Assembly (NCBI RefSeq): GCF_029892785.1
Contig: NZ_JARXXA010000001.1
Coordinates: 1-64,000 of the forward strand
Reading direction: 5' to 3'
Source of the DNA: Parabacteroides sp. PH5-46
Lineage (GTDB): Bacteria; Bacteroidota; Bacteroidia; Bacteroidales; Tannerellaceae
DNA length: 64,000 nt
Shown in pieces: positions 28,924 through 38,175 of the stretch (its first letter is position 1; each line of letters opens with the position of its first letter). Under the pieces are notes generated by a model. The model made no database searches and was not told where the DNA came from. It saw nothing but the letters and a program-made list of their open reading frames with translations. Position numbers and translations under genes: made by a program.

Positions 28924-28971
28924 AAACATGCTGGAGCTGCTGCTGAAGTAAGGATTAAGCCTGCGTTCTGG

Positions 28972-29853
28972 TTAAAAGATATATTGAATACCTACTTGAT
29001 AGCCTATGTAGAGTTGTTGTAGCTTAGAGGTTTGTTCTTTTTTCCAGAGCGAATGGCTTGGGAATAGTTTGTGATTGTCAGGGTTGTCGCTTTGCATGTA
29101 GTTGATGTTTGGGCCGGCAAAAAGTTCCAGGTATTGTCCTATCTTGCAGGCGGGTAGGAGGGCATAAGCGGCTTTAAAGGTTGTTTCATCATCCGAGAAG
29201 CAGTTTACGGACTCTATTGTCAGTTCATTGTTGATCCTTAGCCATGAGGCAATATGTACATGTGCGCCGAGACCTCCGAGGGCTGTAAATGCTTCTTTTT
29301 CTTTGGCTTTGTGGTTATATCCTAATCCGAGAATCCCGTATGTAACCCTTCCTCCTGAGCGGAAGGTGATGGCTGTGGTTCCGATTTCGTTGTAAGTGGC
29401 CGAAATGCCCATTTCTCCTTCTTTTATGATGTTAATCAGCCCGATAGGATAGTCGCTTTGGTTGGCAATATTCAATAGTCCGGCTAGCTGAACGCCCGAT
29501 ACATTTTTGGCAATATTCACTAATCCAGCTACTTGTAATCCTGTAAAGTTATTTCCTACATAGTTGGCAAGTCCGGCCAGTTGAAACCCGTTTGCATTGT
29601 TCAGGACAATATTGCCCAGCCCTCCTAAGGTAAATGCTGTTTCATTTTTGGAGATACCTGCTAGCAGATTTAAAGAGAAATGGTTTGTATATTGCCCCGC
29701 ATGGATACCATTTGTGCTCAAAGGGGGAATAAAACTGAGATGTACGGCTGCCTCTTTTTCCTGGTTTGAAACCTTTGTCTGGGCTGATGTAGTGCCGATG
29801 GAGAATATTGATATTCCCAACATAATACGTAGTGTTACTTTTTTCATATTCAT
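28972..29853 (-). CDS. secreted LA_2272-type surface repeat protein
   Basis: A 293-aa exported protein. A signal peptide (MKKVTLRIMLGISIFSIGTTSAQ) is followed by repeats of the form GxQxAGLxNxxxN (GFQLAGLANYVGNNFTGLQ, GLVNIAKNVSGVQLAGLLNI) across about 85-145, then beta-strand-rich sequence ending in an aromatic strand (YQVGIQYIF). This resembles the LA_2272 surface-repeat family found in Bacteroidetes; function is unknown. It may start at the first or third codon. It is divergent from the LytS-like kinase gene at 29978, which may control it. Confidence 0.7.
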   Translation of the reverse strand: MNMKKVTLRIMLGISIFSIGTTSAQTKVSNQEKEAAVHLSFIPPLSTNGIHAGQYTNHFSLNLLAGISKNETAFTLGGLGNIVLNNANGFQLAGLANYVGNNFTGLQVAGLVNIAKNVSGVQLAGLLNIANQSDYPIGLINIIKEGEMGISATYNEIGTTAITFRSGGRVTYGILGLGYNHKAKEKEAFTALGGLGAHVHIASWLRINNELTIESVNCFSDDETTFKAAYALLPACKIGQYLELFAGPNINYMQSDNPDNHKLFPSHSLWKKEQTSKLQQLYIGYQVGIQYIF

Positions 29854-29965
29854 TTGTTTTTATTGATGGAGCAAATGTCGGAAGAAGCTCATAAGCAGAG
29901 AAAACTTTTTGACTAAGCCCTTGTTTGCTTATGACGAACGAGTAGCATATCTGTAAGGAATACAT

Positions 29966-29974
29966 TAGCTTTGC
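29966..29974 (+). promoter_or_regulatory. -7 promoter element giving a leaderless start (TAGCTTTGC)
   Basis: A perfect TAnnTTTGC box ends 3 bases before the ATG at 29978. With transcription starting about 4 bases past the TTTG, the first transcribed bases would be at or next to the start codon. Confidence 0.65.
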
Positions 29975-29977
29975 CGA

Positions 29978-31000
29978 ATGAAAATAGATTATCTCAAAAA
30001 CTATAATCAGTTTATTCATCTGATCTGGGTGTTTTTCGGGCTGATTCTTTGTCTGATATACACGTCTTCTTCCTCTGTATTGGAAGGATGTTTACTTGCG
30101 ATATCTGTTCTGATCTGTGCCTATCCGTTTACTACTTATCTGAGCCGGAGTTTGCTGACAAAAGCGATTAAGCGGAGGAAAATGCAGTTGTTTATCGGGC
30201 AGTTTGTGCTGATTACAGCTTTGTCGGCTTTCTTTATTCCGTTTATATTGTATGGCTTTTTACTGTTGGAGAAAGCTGGTTTCTTTCCCTCGTCCGAATT
30301 AGTGATAAACGAGAATTCGTTCGGGCGTGAATACCTGAATGCTTTTTTGGTTACTTTACTGGTGAATTTTGGCTTTTGCGGACTGCGTTTTTACGAGATA
30401 AACCTCAAACTTCAGAACGAACTTATCGAATCCAAACTTGAAACCCTTCAGGGCCAGATAACCCCGCATTTTATGTTCAATGTACTTAATCATATTAATG
30501 TACTTATGCAGCATGATGTAGACTTGGCATCCTCTTTGTTAATCAAATATTCGGACATCTTGCGCTATCAGTTATACAGCAGCAAAATGGAATTGATTAC
30601 GTTGGATCAGGAAATCAGTTTTCTGACCGATTTTATAGACATTGAAAAGATACGTTGGGAAGACAATCTGGATGTAAATTGCTCATGGAAAGTAGAAGAC
30701 AAGAAGAAAAAAATAGCTCCATTGCTCTTAATTACTTTCATAGAAAATGCTTTTAAACATGCCCCACGTGATGATTTTGAAAAAGGATTTATCAGCGTTG
30801 ATTTCCGGCAAGAAGGGGATATTATTTTTCTGGAAGTACAAAATTCAAAATCTATAATAACAGATAAGAAGAATGAAAACTCAGGACTGGGACTAACTAA
30901 TACAATCAAAAGATTGGATATTTTATACCCCGATAGATATGATTTTTCGGTAAAAGAAACCGAGAAAATATACCATTCAACATTGATTTTAAAGCTATAG
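29978..31000 (+). CDS. LytS/YehU-type sensor histidine kinase
   Basis: A 340-aa membrane kinase of the His_kinase (PF06580) group. Four hydrophobic segments fill about 10-140; the H-box QITPHFMFNVLNHINVL (about 161-177) contains the phospho-accepting His; the ATPase N-box is FIENAFKHAP (about 251-260) and a G-box SGLGLTNTIKRL is present. It is followed 3 bp later by its LytTR response regulator. The signal is unknown as there is no periplasmic sensor domain. Confidence 0.93.
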   Translation: MKIDYLKNYNQFIHLIWVFFGLILCLIYTSSSSVLEGCLLAISVLICAYPFTTYLSRSLLTKAIKRRKMQLFIGQFVLITALSAFFIPFILYGFLLLEKAGFFPSSELVINENSFGREYLNAFLVTLLVNFGFCGLRFYEINLKLQNELIESKLETLQGQITPHFMFNVLNHINVLMQHDVDLASSLLIKYSDILRYQLYSSKMELITLDQEISFLTDFIDIEKIRWEDNLDVNCSWKVEDKKKKIAPLLLITFIENAFKHAPRDDFEKGFISVDFRQEGDIIFLEVQNSKSIITDKKNENSGLGLTNTIKRLDILYPDRYDFSVKETEKIYHSTLILKL

Positions 31001-31003
31001 AAA

Positions 31004-31756
31004 ATGACAAATATCGTATCCAAACAAACAGAAGAATCCCTCTTGCGCTGCCTGATAGTAGACGATGAATCAGTAGCCATAAAAGGCATTGTAAACTATA
31101 TTCAGAGAATAGACTTCCTGGAAGTAGCCGATACCTGTACTTCCGCTCTGCAAGCAGCAAGCATACTCAAAAAGAAAGAGATAGACCTGATGTTTCTGGA
31201 TATCAATATGCCACACCTTTCCGGTCTTGACTTTTTGGAATCGCTGGAAAAAGCCCCTCTGACTATCATAACAACAGCTTACTCGGAGTATGCACTGGAA
31301 GGCTACCGTTTAAATGTTGTCGACTATCTATTAAAACCCTTCTCCTTTCAGCGATTTTTTCAGGCAGTAACAAAGGCGCAAGAAGTGTTCAAATCAACTA
31401 TTTCAATAAAACAAGACGAAAAATCCGCTACCTCAGACTTATACGTTCGCCAAGCCGATGCCTTCAGGAAAATCTCAAGAGAAGATATCCTGTACGTAGA
31501 AGGCATGCAAAATTATCTGAAACTCTATCTGAAAGGAGAAGTAATCGTTATCCACCAAACAATGATCTCTTTAGAAGAAATGCTCCCCAAAAATATGTTC
31601 TTCAGAATCCACCGCTCCTTCCTCGTAAACCTATCCCACATAGACACCATCTCCGGCGGCAGAATTATCATCGCAGGCAAAGAACTACCCCTCGCCTCCG
31701 CCCGCAAAGACGAGTTGCTAAAGACTGTTGTTTACAAAAAGTTGATTAGTAAATAG
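31004..31756 (+). CDS. LytTR-family response regulator
   Basis: A 250-aa regulator. The receiver domain (about 10-130) keeps the acidic pair (IVDDES), the phospho-Asp in LMFLDINMPHLSG and the Lys in YLLKPFSF. The C-terminal LytTR DNA-binding domain has the typical YVEGMQNYLKLYL and FFRIHRSFLVNLSHI. It forms an operon with the kinase; the divergent surface-repeat protein or the downstream DUF1349-like gene are candidate targets. Confidence 0.95.
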   Translation: MTNIVSKQTEESLLRCLIVDDESVAIKGIVNYIQRIDFLEVADTCTSALQAASILKKKEIDLMFLDINMPHLSGLDFLESLEKAPLTIITTAYSEYALEGYRLNVVDYLLKPFSFQRFFQAVTKAQEVFKSTISIKQDEKSATSDLYVRQADAFRKISREDILYVEGMQNYLKLYLKGEVIVIHQTMISLEEMLPKNMFFRIHRSFLVNLSHIDTISGGRIIIAGKELPLASARKDELLKTVVYKKLISK

Positions 31757-31777
31757 AGCTATATTGAAGCAAATCTA

Positions 31778-31785
31778 TATATTTG
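31778..31785 (+). promoter_or_regulatory. -7 promoter element (TATATTTG)
   Basis: TAnnTTTG box 20 bases before the ATG at 31806 of the DUF1349-like gene; suggests independent transcription from the LytTR operon. Confidence 0.45.
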
Positions 31786-31805
31786 TTTTTGAATGTAATA
31801 CTTGT

Positions 31806-32441
31806 ATGAAAATGAAAAAGGTGAAGTTTTTTTGTGGTTTGCTTGGGATCGTTTGTATGGTGTTGCTGACGGCTGCGACGGTTGGTGATTTGTTTGAGGG
31901 TTCAGGTGATGTTGGAGCTGTTAAACTAAAGGGGTCGGTGCATTATAATCCTACTACGCAGACGTATTTGCTGACGGGTGGTGGTACGAATATGTGGGGG
32001 AATAGTGACGAGTTCTTTATGGTGTGGCGGAAGGAGAAGGGGGACTTTTCCCTCTCGGCTAAGGTTGGTTTTGTGGGGGATGGAGTGGATGCGCATCGCA
32101 AGTTGGGGATTATTATCCGTGAATCTCTGACGGGGAAGTCTCGTTATGCCGACGTCTGCGTACATGGGGATGGGCTTACGTCACTTCAATACCGTGACCT
32201 GGCCGGACAGGAAACCAAGGAGGTGCAATGGGAAGGGAAAGCTCCGGACCATATCACCCTCGAACGGATCGGAAAGCGGATCGTCATGAAGACGGCTACC
32301 GGTGCCTATACGGACGAAGTTACAGGTGAAATAGAACTGGAGCTTCCGGAGACTTGCTATATCGGCCTTTTCGTTTGCTCGCATAATCCTGATATACTTG
32401 AAACTGTTTACTTCTCAAAGCTAATCTACAAGAAGCTATAG
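31806..32441 (+). CDS. secreted DUF1349-like (concanavalin-fold) protein
   Basis: About 211 aa. The ATG at 31806 gives a signal peptide (KFFCGLLGIVCMVLLTAATVG). The mature part is a beta-sandwich of the DUF1349/laminin-G-like type: DFSLSAKVGFVGDGVDAHRK, LGIIIRESL, YADVCVHGDGLTSLQYR, then EIELELPETCYIGLFVCSHN. Such domains occur alone or attached to carbohydrate-related enzymes in Bacteroidetes; ligand unknown. It is convergent with the receptor-like gene, 7 bp apart. Confidence 0.65.
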   Translation: MKMKKVKFFCGLLGIVCMVLLTAATVGDLFEGSGDVGAVKLKGSVHYNPTTQTYLLTGGGTNMWGNSDEFFMVWRKEKGDFSLSAKVGFVGDGVDAHRKLGIIIRESLTGKSRYADVCVHGDGLTSLQYRDLAGQETKEVQWEGKAPDHITLERIGKRIVMKTATGAYTDEVTGEIELELPETCYIGLFVCSHNPDILETVYFSKLIYKKL

Positions 32442-32448
32442 GTTTCCA

Positions 32449-34968
32449 TCAGAATTTATACCTTGCCGCCAGGAGAAATTCGCGTCCACGAATGTTGATC
32501 CAGGAGGTGTAGCTTTGCAGCGAGTTGTACTCGGTGTAGCGGTATTGTTGTTTGTCGAAGAGGTTGGAGGCGAGGGCTTCAAACTGCCAGTTGCCATGTT
32601 TCAGGCGTATACCGGAGTCAGCGAAGAAGGCGTTTACCGACTTGCTGCTGCCTACATCGTTATAGTAATGCTCTGCCGAGAGGTTTACTTCCAGTGGGAA
32701 GAGTTCGTAAGAGACTTCTGCTTTCTGTACCACATTCCAGAGGGGGCTTAGCCGGGTGTCTTTGCCAATGGTAGAGCCTCCGTAGCGGATGGTAGACTGG
32801 TAGGATGCCTCTACATGTTTGGAGGGCGACCAGCTGAGCTTCGGCTCATACTGCATATAGCTGGCTTTGAAGGGAAGGCGGACTCCCTCGCTGAGCTGCT
32901 CTGCCCGGTTGAGGCTAAAAAGGTAGGCCAAAGAGGCCTTCAATCCCCAATCATAATAGCCTTTCGAGATCGTTCCCCGGAGCGACCATCCGTAGCCGTC
33001 GGTGTCTGACTCACGGGAGGCTATTGTCACTTTCCCATCTTCGATAAGCTGTTCATACATATGGTCTGACCCATTCCGGCTGTGGCTTATAGACAAGGAG
33101 GCAAAGAACTCTTTGACCGTGCTTTTATACTCTCCGTAAACAGAATACTGCTGGATGTGTAGGGTAGGGAGCTTGCCGCTATTCCACACGATATGCCGAT
33201 AGTCTGTCTGGTAGGGAGTTGCCTGGTAATTCAGGATGTCGCCATATTGCTCGCGATAGCTGCCGGAGACAGAGAAGCGCCAGGCATAGTTGAGCTTATA
33301 GTTGAATGAAACAGACGGATTTACAGCCATACGAGACAGCTCACCTTGCGGGAAGTTTGTCCATATTAATGGAATACTCAGGTTGGCATACCACTTGCTG
33401 CGCTTCCATTGCCAGGAGGGGATTCCGTAGAGGCTGAAGCCGTTCTTTATATTGTTGGCCTGTCCGGTGAATCCAGCGGTATACTGATGATTGACACTCC
33501 CTTGTTTCCTGATCAGTGACAGGGAGTTATCCGTATATAGTTGATTGAGGTGCATAGCTTCCTTGTTGTCATTCACATACAAGCGGGAGGGGCTGTGATT
33601 ATAGCGGAGCAGTGAGCGGACTTCGAGGGTGTACTCTCCCGGATTCCAGAGGTTCTTGAAGTCGTTGCGCAGCCCCCAGTTCTCTGTCTTTATTTGCTGG
33701 CGGACGGACTGCTTGCCGGAGAAAAGGGAGGTGCTATTGTCCCAGTTTCCAATGGCTTTGAAGCGATTGCTCAGGTAATAATCCGTGGCATTATTCTCGA
33801 GGTTGAGGCTAAGCTCTGCCTGATCCGAGCGGATGCGTGTGTCACTTTCTTCTGCAATGTGTATGCTGTCATGCTGCTGATAGTAAGTGGTTTCGCTGCC
33901 TCGTTCCTGTTTGCGAATGTCGTGTGTATAACCGGCATTGATGCGTAGCTGGGCGGTTTCGCCTATTCGGTACAGGCGGTTGGCCGACAGGGTATGCACA
34001 TCGTTGAACAAGAGCCTCTCCTTCTTCAGTGGAGCCATGATAGAGGGCTGGCTCAGGTAGGAGGGAGCATCCGGCTCCTGAAGCCTTCCGAAGCTGTAGT
34101 CGAAGAAGCGAAACTGCTCATCCGTTACATCTTTCCCCGTATTGTCACCTTTATATATATAGGCGCTTTGGCTTTTGCGGCTGAGTTGCATGGCATGGGC
34201 CGATCCCTCCCAGAGAAGGGAAGACTTGTCACTGCCGAGGCCTCCCCGCAACGTCAGCAACCATTTGTCGCGGAACTCCGGTTTCAGTTTCAGGTTGAGG
34301 GCGATATTCTCGGTCTTCACCTTGTCCTGAAGGATACGGATGGGCTGATGGTTTTCGAGTAGCTGAACACTTTCCACAGCTTTGGCATCCAGGTTGTTTG
34401 TAATCTGATTGTAGCGTCCGCCGGTCAGATCCATGCCTTCTACATAGAAGTTTGATATGTCTTTTCCGTTGTAGGATATTCTCCCAAGGTCATCTACGTC
34501 TAATCCCGGTAGTTTCCGGATGACATCCTTGATGCTCTGGTCTTTAGACGTAAGGAATTGTGATATATCATAGTTGATCGTGTCGCGCTGTCCCCATACC
34601 CGTCCGGGACGAATCTCTACCTCTTTCAGGGCGAAAGCCTGCTCTTCCAGCCGGATCTGCCATTGTCGCTTGTCTCCTACGAGCTGTTTCCAGGTTTTGT
34701 AACCTAAAAGGGAAACGCTGATCTGCAGGGAGTCGGATACTTGCCTTAGCGGCATGGAGAAGGCACCTTTAGCATTTGTGAACGTATAACTTACAATCGA
34801 CGCGTCACTTTTCTTCAGGAGTTGAACAGTTGCCATTTCAATGGCCTGTCCTGTGCCGGCTTCTGTTACAACTCCCTGAAGAAAGTGCTGGGCTTTGGTG
34901 TGATGCAAATTAGTATATAAAAGTGCTATGTATATAATTAGACGTAGGAGGCAGGCTGAATGTTTCAT
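32449..34968 (-). CDS. TonB-receptor-like outer-membrane protein with carboxypeptidase-regulatory domain
   Basis: An 839-aa outer-membrane protein. A signal peptide (to about 26) precedes a carboxypeptidase-D regulatory-like domain (FLQGVVTEAGTGQAIEMATV, about 28-110) and a plug-like region (KDQSIKDVIRKLPGLDVDD, GKDISNFYVEGMDLTGGRYN). A long beta-barrel ends in a Phe-terminated strand (REFLLAARYKF). It lies 1 bp downstream of a GLPGLI gene, and this pairing is frequent in Bacteroidetes. The divergent two-component system is the likely regulator. The imported or exported substrate is unknown; metal or peptide is a guess only. Confidence 0.85.
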   Translation of the reverse strand: MKHSACLLRLIIYIALLYTNLHHTKAQHFLQGVVTEAGTGQAIEMATVQLLKKSDASIVSYTFTNAKGAFSMPLRQVSDSLQISVSLLGYKTWKQLVGDKRQWQIRLEEQAFALKEVEIRPGRVWGQRDTINYDISQFLTSKDQSIKDVIRKLPGLDVDDLGRISYNGKDISNFYVEGMDLTGGRYNQITNNLDAKAVESVQLLENHQPIRILQDKVKTENIALNLKLKPEFRDKWLLTLRGGLGSDKSSLLWEGSAHAMQLSRKSQSAYIYKGDNTGKDVTDEQFRFFDYSFGRLQEPDAPSYLSQPSIMAPLKKERLLFNDVHTLSANRLYRIGETAQLRINAGYTHDIRKQERGSETTYYQQHDSIHIAEESDTRIRSDQAELSLNLENNATDYYLSNRFKAIGNWDNSTSLFSGKQSVRQQIKTENWGLRNDFKNLWNPGEYTLEVRSLLRYNHSPSRLYVNDNKEAMHLNQLYTDNSLSLIRKQGSVNHQYTAGFTGQANNIKNGFSLYGIPSWQWKRSKWYANLSIPLIWTNFPQGELSRMAVNPSVSFNYKLNYAWRFSVSGSYREQYGDILNYQATPYQTDYRHIVWNSGKLPTLHIQQYSVYGEYKSTVKEFFASLSISHSRNGSDHMYEQLIEDGKVTIASRESDTDGYGWSLRGTISKGYYDWGLKASLAYLFSLNRAEQLSEGVRLPFKASYMQYEPKLSWSPSKHVEASYQSTIRYGGSTIGKDTRLSPLWNVVQKAEVSYELFPLEVNLSAEHYYNDVGSSKSVNAFFADSGIRLKHGNWQFEALASNLFDKQQYRYTEYNSLQSYTSWINIRGREFLLAARYKF

Positions 34969-34969
34969 G

Positions 34970-35839
34970 TTATTCCAGTTCTATTGGATTAAAAGGCATG
35001 TTTTTAGGATTTTTTATACTTTGCCCGTCTTCTCCCTTTACTACGACTGTAACATTGGGAGCTGAGGACTTGACAAAACCTACCGGGTCGGCGGCATTCC
35101 GTTCATACATCTTGTTGAGGTCTTTGCGTGAGATAGGCTCGAAGCCCTCGTCTCCATATTCTACCTGCTCTTCACCATTATATTGCGCCAGGGCAATGGC
35201 CTCGAATGTATAGTGCCCTTTGCTATCCTGAGCTTTCAGTATAATGCCCGGCAATCCCTGTAGTTTCCAAGGGCCTTCGCTTCGTGGAATGTCAGAAGTA
35301 TACCAAGCCTCCCAGGTACGTCCGCGAAATTGGCAGATCGCTTTACGGCAAGGGTAGGAGAGCACTGTCAGCGTGTCGCTAAGCAGCTCCCATTGGGGGA
35401 TATCCGTTTTCTCTTCGCAGCGATAGCGGTTCATGGCAAGTTGTTCCAGCATAGTGGTCTTCCCCGCCGGATAGTTTTTGTAGATTTTGTAACTAATCAT
35501 GCTTCGATATTGTTGTAGGCTTTCATTAATCACATCCATCCCTACGCCTTTGTTTATTTGATCGCGAAAGACCGAATCGCCCAGAAATTTGGCATAGCTG
35601 TAATACACAGAGCTCTTCTTACCCACCTTCAGCATCATCAGTTCTTCCATAGGTTTATCCGGTTTCAGGGTGTCGGAGATAAAGGAGGTTTGGTATTCTA
35701 CGGCAAACTGTACCTCGTCTATCGGTTTCAGCTTTTCTACGTCATTGGTATTTCGTATGTTGATCACCATCTGAGCTTGTAAGCCCATTAGCTGTAGCGT
35801 TGCTATCAGCCAAACTGCCATTTTGATTTTTCTTTTCAT
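34970..35839 (-). CDS. GLPGLI family protein
   Basis: A 289-aa secreted or periplasmic protein with a signal peptide (KMAVWLIATLQLMGLQAQ). The family motif appears as GPWKLQGLPGIILKAQDSKG (about 191-210). It is first in a two-gene operon with the TonB-receptor-like gene and faces the histidine kinase gene across a 177-bp promoter region. The molecular role of the GLPGLI family is not established. Confidence 0.92.
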   Translation of the reverse strand: MKRKIKMAVWLIATLQLMGLQAQMVINIRNTNDVEKLKPIDEVQFAVEYQTSFISDTLKPDKPMEELMMLKVGKKSSVYYSYAKFLGDSVFRDQINKGVGMDVINESLQQYRSMISYKIYKNYPAGKTTMLEQLAMNRYRCEEKTDIPQWELLSDTLTVLSYPCRKAICQFRGRTWEAWYTSDIPRSEGPWKLQGLPGIILKAQDSKGHYTFEAIALAQYNGEEQVEYGDEGFEPISRKDLNKMYERNAADPVGFVKSSAPNVTVVVKGEDGQSIKNPKNMPFNPIELE

Positions 35840-35880
35840 ATTGCTCTACTTTTTGTTATTAAATTTTGATGACTCATGAT

Positions 35881-35889
35881 GCAAATGTA
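35881..35889 (-). promoter_or_regulatory. -7 promoter element for the GLPGLI operon
   Basis: Plus-strand GCAAATGTA reads TACATTTGC on the minus strand, a perfect TAnnTTTGC, 41 bases ahead of the GLPGLI start codon. Confidence 0.65.
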
Positions 35890-35964
35890 TCTCCCCGAAG
35901 TGTTTCCCCGCCTTTGTTTTTATTACTGAAATATTACTCCGTAGATAAAAAGCCTCTGTGTACA

Positions 35965-35996
35965 TTGTTATCTCAAACCGTCTGCTTTATCTTTGC
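35965..35996 (+). promoter_or_regulatory. sigma-ABfr promoter of the two-component operon (TTG-N20-TATCTTTGC)
   Basis: TTG at 35965-35967 and TATCTTTGC at 35988-35996 are 20 bases apart, a near-ideal match. The box ends 20 bases before the ATG at 36017 and supports that start over the TTG at 35993. Confidence 0.75.
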
Positions 35997-36016
35997 AGAA
36001 GACAAAAACAAAAGAA

Positions 36017-37489
36017 ATGGAACGACGCATACGGATTATATGGATACTTTCTCTGGCATCGGCCTTGCTGCTGATAGGGGTGCAAGGCTATTGGCTGTAT
36101 AATCAATACCAGTATGTAACAGACACCTACTCGCAGGAGTTGGCCGAGAAGATCCTTCAGGCAGGCGAAAAGGAATATACGATTCGCAAAAACAATATCA
36201 AGCTGTTTTACACCTATATCATTCAGCAAAACAGCGAATACTCCAATACAGGGGAAGAAGGCATGGCTAAGCAACACCTGGCGTTTTCTTTTACCCATGA
36301 TCGAAACGAATCGAAGCCGATGGCTCAGAAAAGCATCGACCTCGCCCAAAAGGCTTTGAAGATGATAGACAACGATTCATTACGGCATACTGCCCTGCCG
36401 AAAGACTCTGTCAGGCTGAATTTATCTTTCCCTATGCAAATATCTACCGATAGTATGCATGCGGGTATCAACCGGGCGGTGACGAATTTTAACAATCCTT
36501 TTGATGAAGCCCTGCTCGATTCGATCCTTACATCGGATCTGCCGGACATCCGCTATACTATCAAGCAAGATACCGTGCCGTATACTTCCCAATGGGAAAA
36601 GTCGGGCAGTCTGCTGCATCCCGCTATAGCTGTATCTTATGTCTATAGCCCGTTTGAGAAAAAGGGGATACTCATAGAGGTTGGTATTCCGTCTCAGCCG
36701 GTATTCAAGCGGATGACTATCCAGTTGCTGCTGGCTCTGGGATTGATACTGCTGCTGATTGCTTGCCTGGTTTTACAGATAAAAACCATTCTGAAGCAAA
36801 AGAAACTCAGCGAATTGCGGGAGAGCTTCGTCAATACCATGATTCACGAACTCAGGCGTCCTGTGCAGACTTTGAAGACCTTTGTTTCTTTCCTGGGAGA
36901 CAAAGAGATGCGTGCCGACGAAACAGCTACGGAGCAGGTATTGCAAGATTCTATGTTCGAACTAGATAACCTCTCGGCTTATCTGAATAAACTGAAAGAC
37001 ATGGTACGTGCCGACAACGAATCAACACCCCTTCGCCTCTTGAAGTTTAACTTGGAAGAACTGACTGAAAAGGTGATCCGCCTGACGCATACACCAAGTG
37101 GCAAGAACGTAAAGATATCAGCCCGCTACGAAATGGAATCCCCCTGGATAGAGGCCGACCCGGTGCATATCGCCAATATACTGAGCAACCTGATAGAGAA
37201 TGCCGTAAAATACTCGGGAGCCGAAGTAGATATCGAAATCAATGCCCGGCAGAAGGGACGCGAATTGTGGCTGACGGTTTCAGACAATGGCATCGGCATC
37301 CCCTATGCCGAACAAGAGAAGGTATTTGCCAAATTCTACCGGGGAACCAACCTGCCGGGAAATGATGTTCCCGGTATCGGATTGGGACTGAGTTATGTAA
37401 AACTGATTACCGAAGCGCATCACGGCAACGTATCGCTGTCGAGCCATTTGGGAAAAGGAACATCTGTAACCTTATATCTGCCACAATGA
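36017..37489 (+). CDS. membrane sensor histidine kinase
   Basis: About 490 aa. Two membrane spans (about 8-26 and 232-254) enclose a periplasmic domain of about 200 aa. The cytoplasmic kinase core has the H-box VNTMIHELRRPVQTLKTF, N-box NLIENAVKYSG, G1 DNGIGIPYAEQEKVFAKFYRG and G2 GIGLGLSYVK. It overlaps its response regulator gene by 4 bp (ATGA). The divergent GLPGLI/receptor operon shares the intergenic region and is the likely target. The sensed signal is unknown. Confidence 0.93.
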   Translation: MERRIRIIWILSLASALLLIGVQGYWLYNQYQYVTDTYSQELAEKILQAGEKEYTIRKNNIKLFYTYIIQQNSEYSNTGEEGMAKQHLAFSFTHDRNESKPMAQKSIDLAQKALKMIDNDSLRHTALPKDSVRLNLSFPMQISTDSMHAGINRAVTNFNNPFDEALLDSILTSDLPDIRYTIKQDTVPYTSQWEKSGSLLHPAIAVSYVYSPFEKKGILIEVGIPSQPVFKRMTIQLLLALGLILLLIACLVLQIKTILKQKKLSELRESFVNTMIHELRRPVQTLKTFVSFLGDKEMRADETATEQVLQDSMFELDNLSAYLNKLKDMVRADNESTPLRLLKFNLEELTEKVIRLTHTPSGKNVKISARYEMESPWIEADPVHIANILSNLIENAVKYSGAEVDIEINARQKGRELWLTVSDNGIGIPYAEQEKVFAKFYRGTNLPGNDVPGIGLGLSYVKLITEAHHGNVSLSSHLGKGTSVTLYLPQ

Positions 37490-38175
37490 AACAAGCCCTG
37501 AAAATATTATTTGCCGACGACGACCTGAAGTACTCCCTTGTAATAAAGCGCTTTCTGGAAAAGGAAGGCTACGACGTAACCTATACCGGAAACGGAACAA
37601 TGGCCGTAGAGCAGTTTCCTGTTGTGAAGCCCGACCTGGTACTATTAGACATTAATATGCCCGGCTTAAACGGCTTTGAAGTAGCCGAGAAAATACGCGA
37701 GAAAGACAAACATACGCTGATCTTCTTCCTGTCCGACCGCTCCGACAAAAGCGACCGACTGAAAGGCTTCAGCCTCAAGGGGAATGACTATATCGCCAAG
37801 CCCTTTTATCCCGAAGAGCTATTAGCCCGTATCAAAGAGCGTTTTGATATGAATGCTGCGGGAAGTGTACAGGAAGAAGTCTTCCGTATCGGCAATACCG
37901 TCTTCAACTACAGTACCAACGAGTTGCGCACCGGCAACAGTAAAACACTGATCACCTCGCGCCAGGCCGAAATCCTCCGCATACTGGCTACCAATCTGAA
38001 TGTCGCCGTCAGCCGCGATCTCCTGCTCGGCAGCATCTGGAGAAACGAGTCCTACGCCAACTCCCTGGCCCTGAACGTTCAAATCACTTACCTCCGCAAA
38101 GCCCTCCGTAACGATCCCTCTATCAGCATCACTTCCCTCGTAGGGAAGGGCTACGTCTTGAGCGTCGTCAAGTGA
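37486..38175 (+). CDS. OmpR-family response regulator
   Basis: A 229-aa two-domain regulator: a receiver (about 6-118) with FADDDLKYS, phospho-Asp in LVLLDINMPGLNG and Lys in DYIAKPFYPEE, then a winged-helix Trans_reg_C domain (SRQAEILRILATNLNVAVSR, ending GKGYVLSVVK). Translationally coupled to the kinase gene. Its 3' 354 bp lie opposite the open frame of the convergent DUF6261 gene. Confidence 0.95.
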   Translation: MKQALKILFADDDLKYSLVIKRFLEKEGYDVTYTGNGTMAVEQFPVVKPDLVLLDINMPGLNGFEVAEKIREKDKHTLIFFLSDRSDKSDRLKGFSLKGNDYIAKPFYPEELLARIKERFDMNAAGSVQEEVFRIGNTVFNYSTNELRTGNSKTLITSRQAEILRILATNLNVAVSRDLLLGSIWRNESYANSLALNVQITYLRKALRNDPSISITSLVGKGYVLSVVK

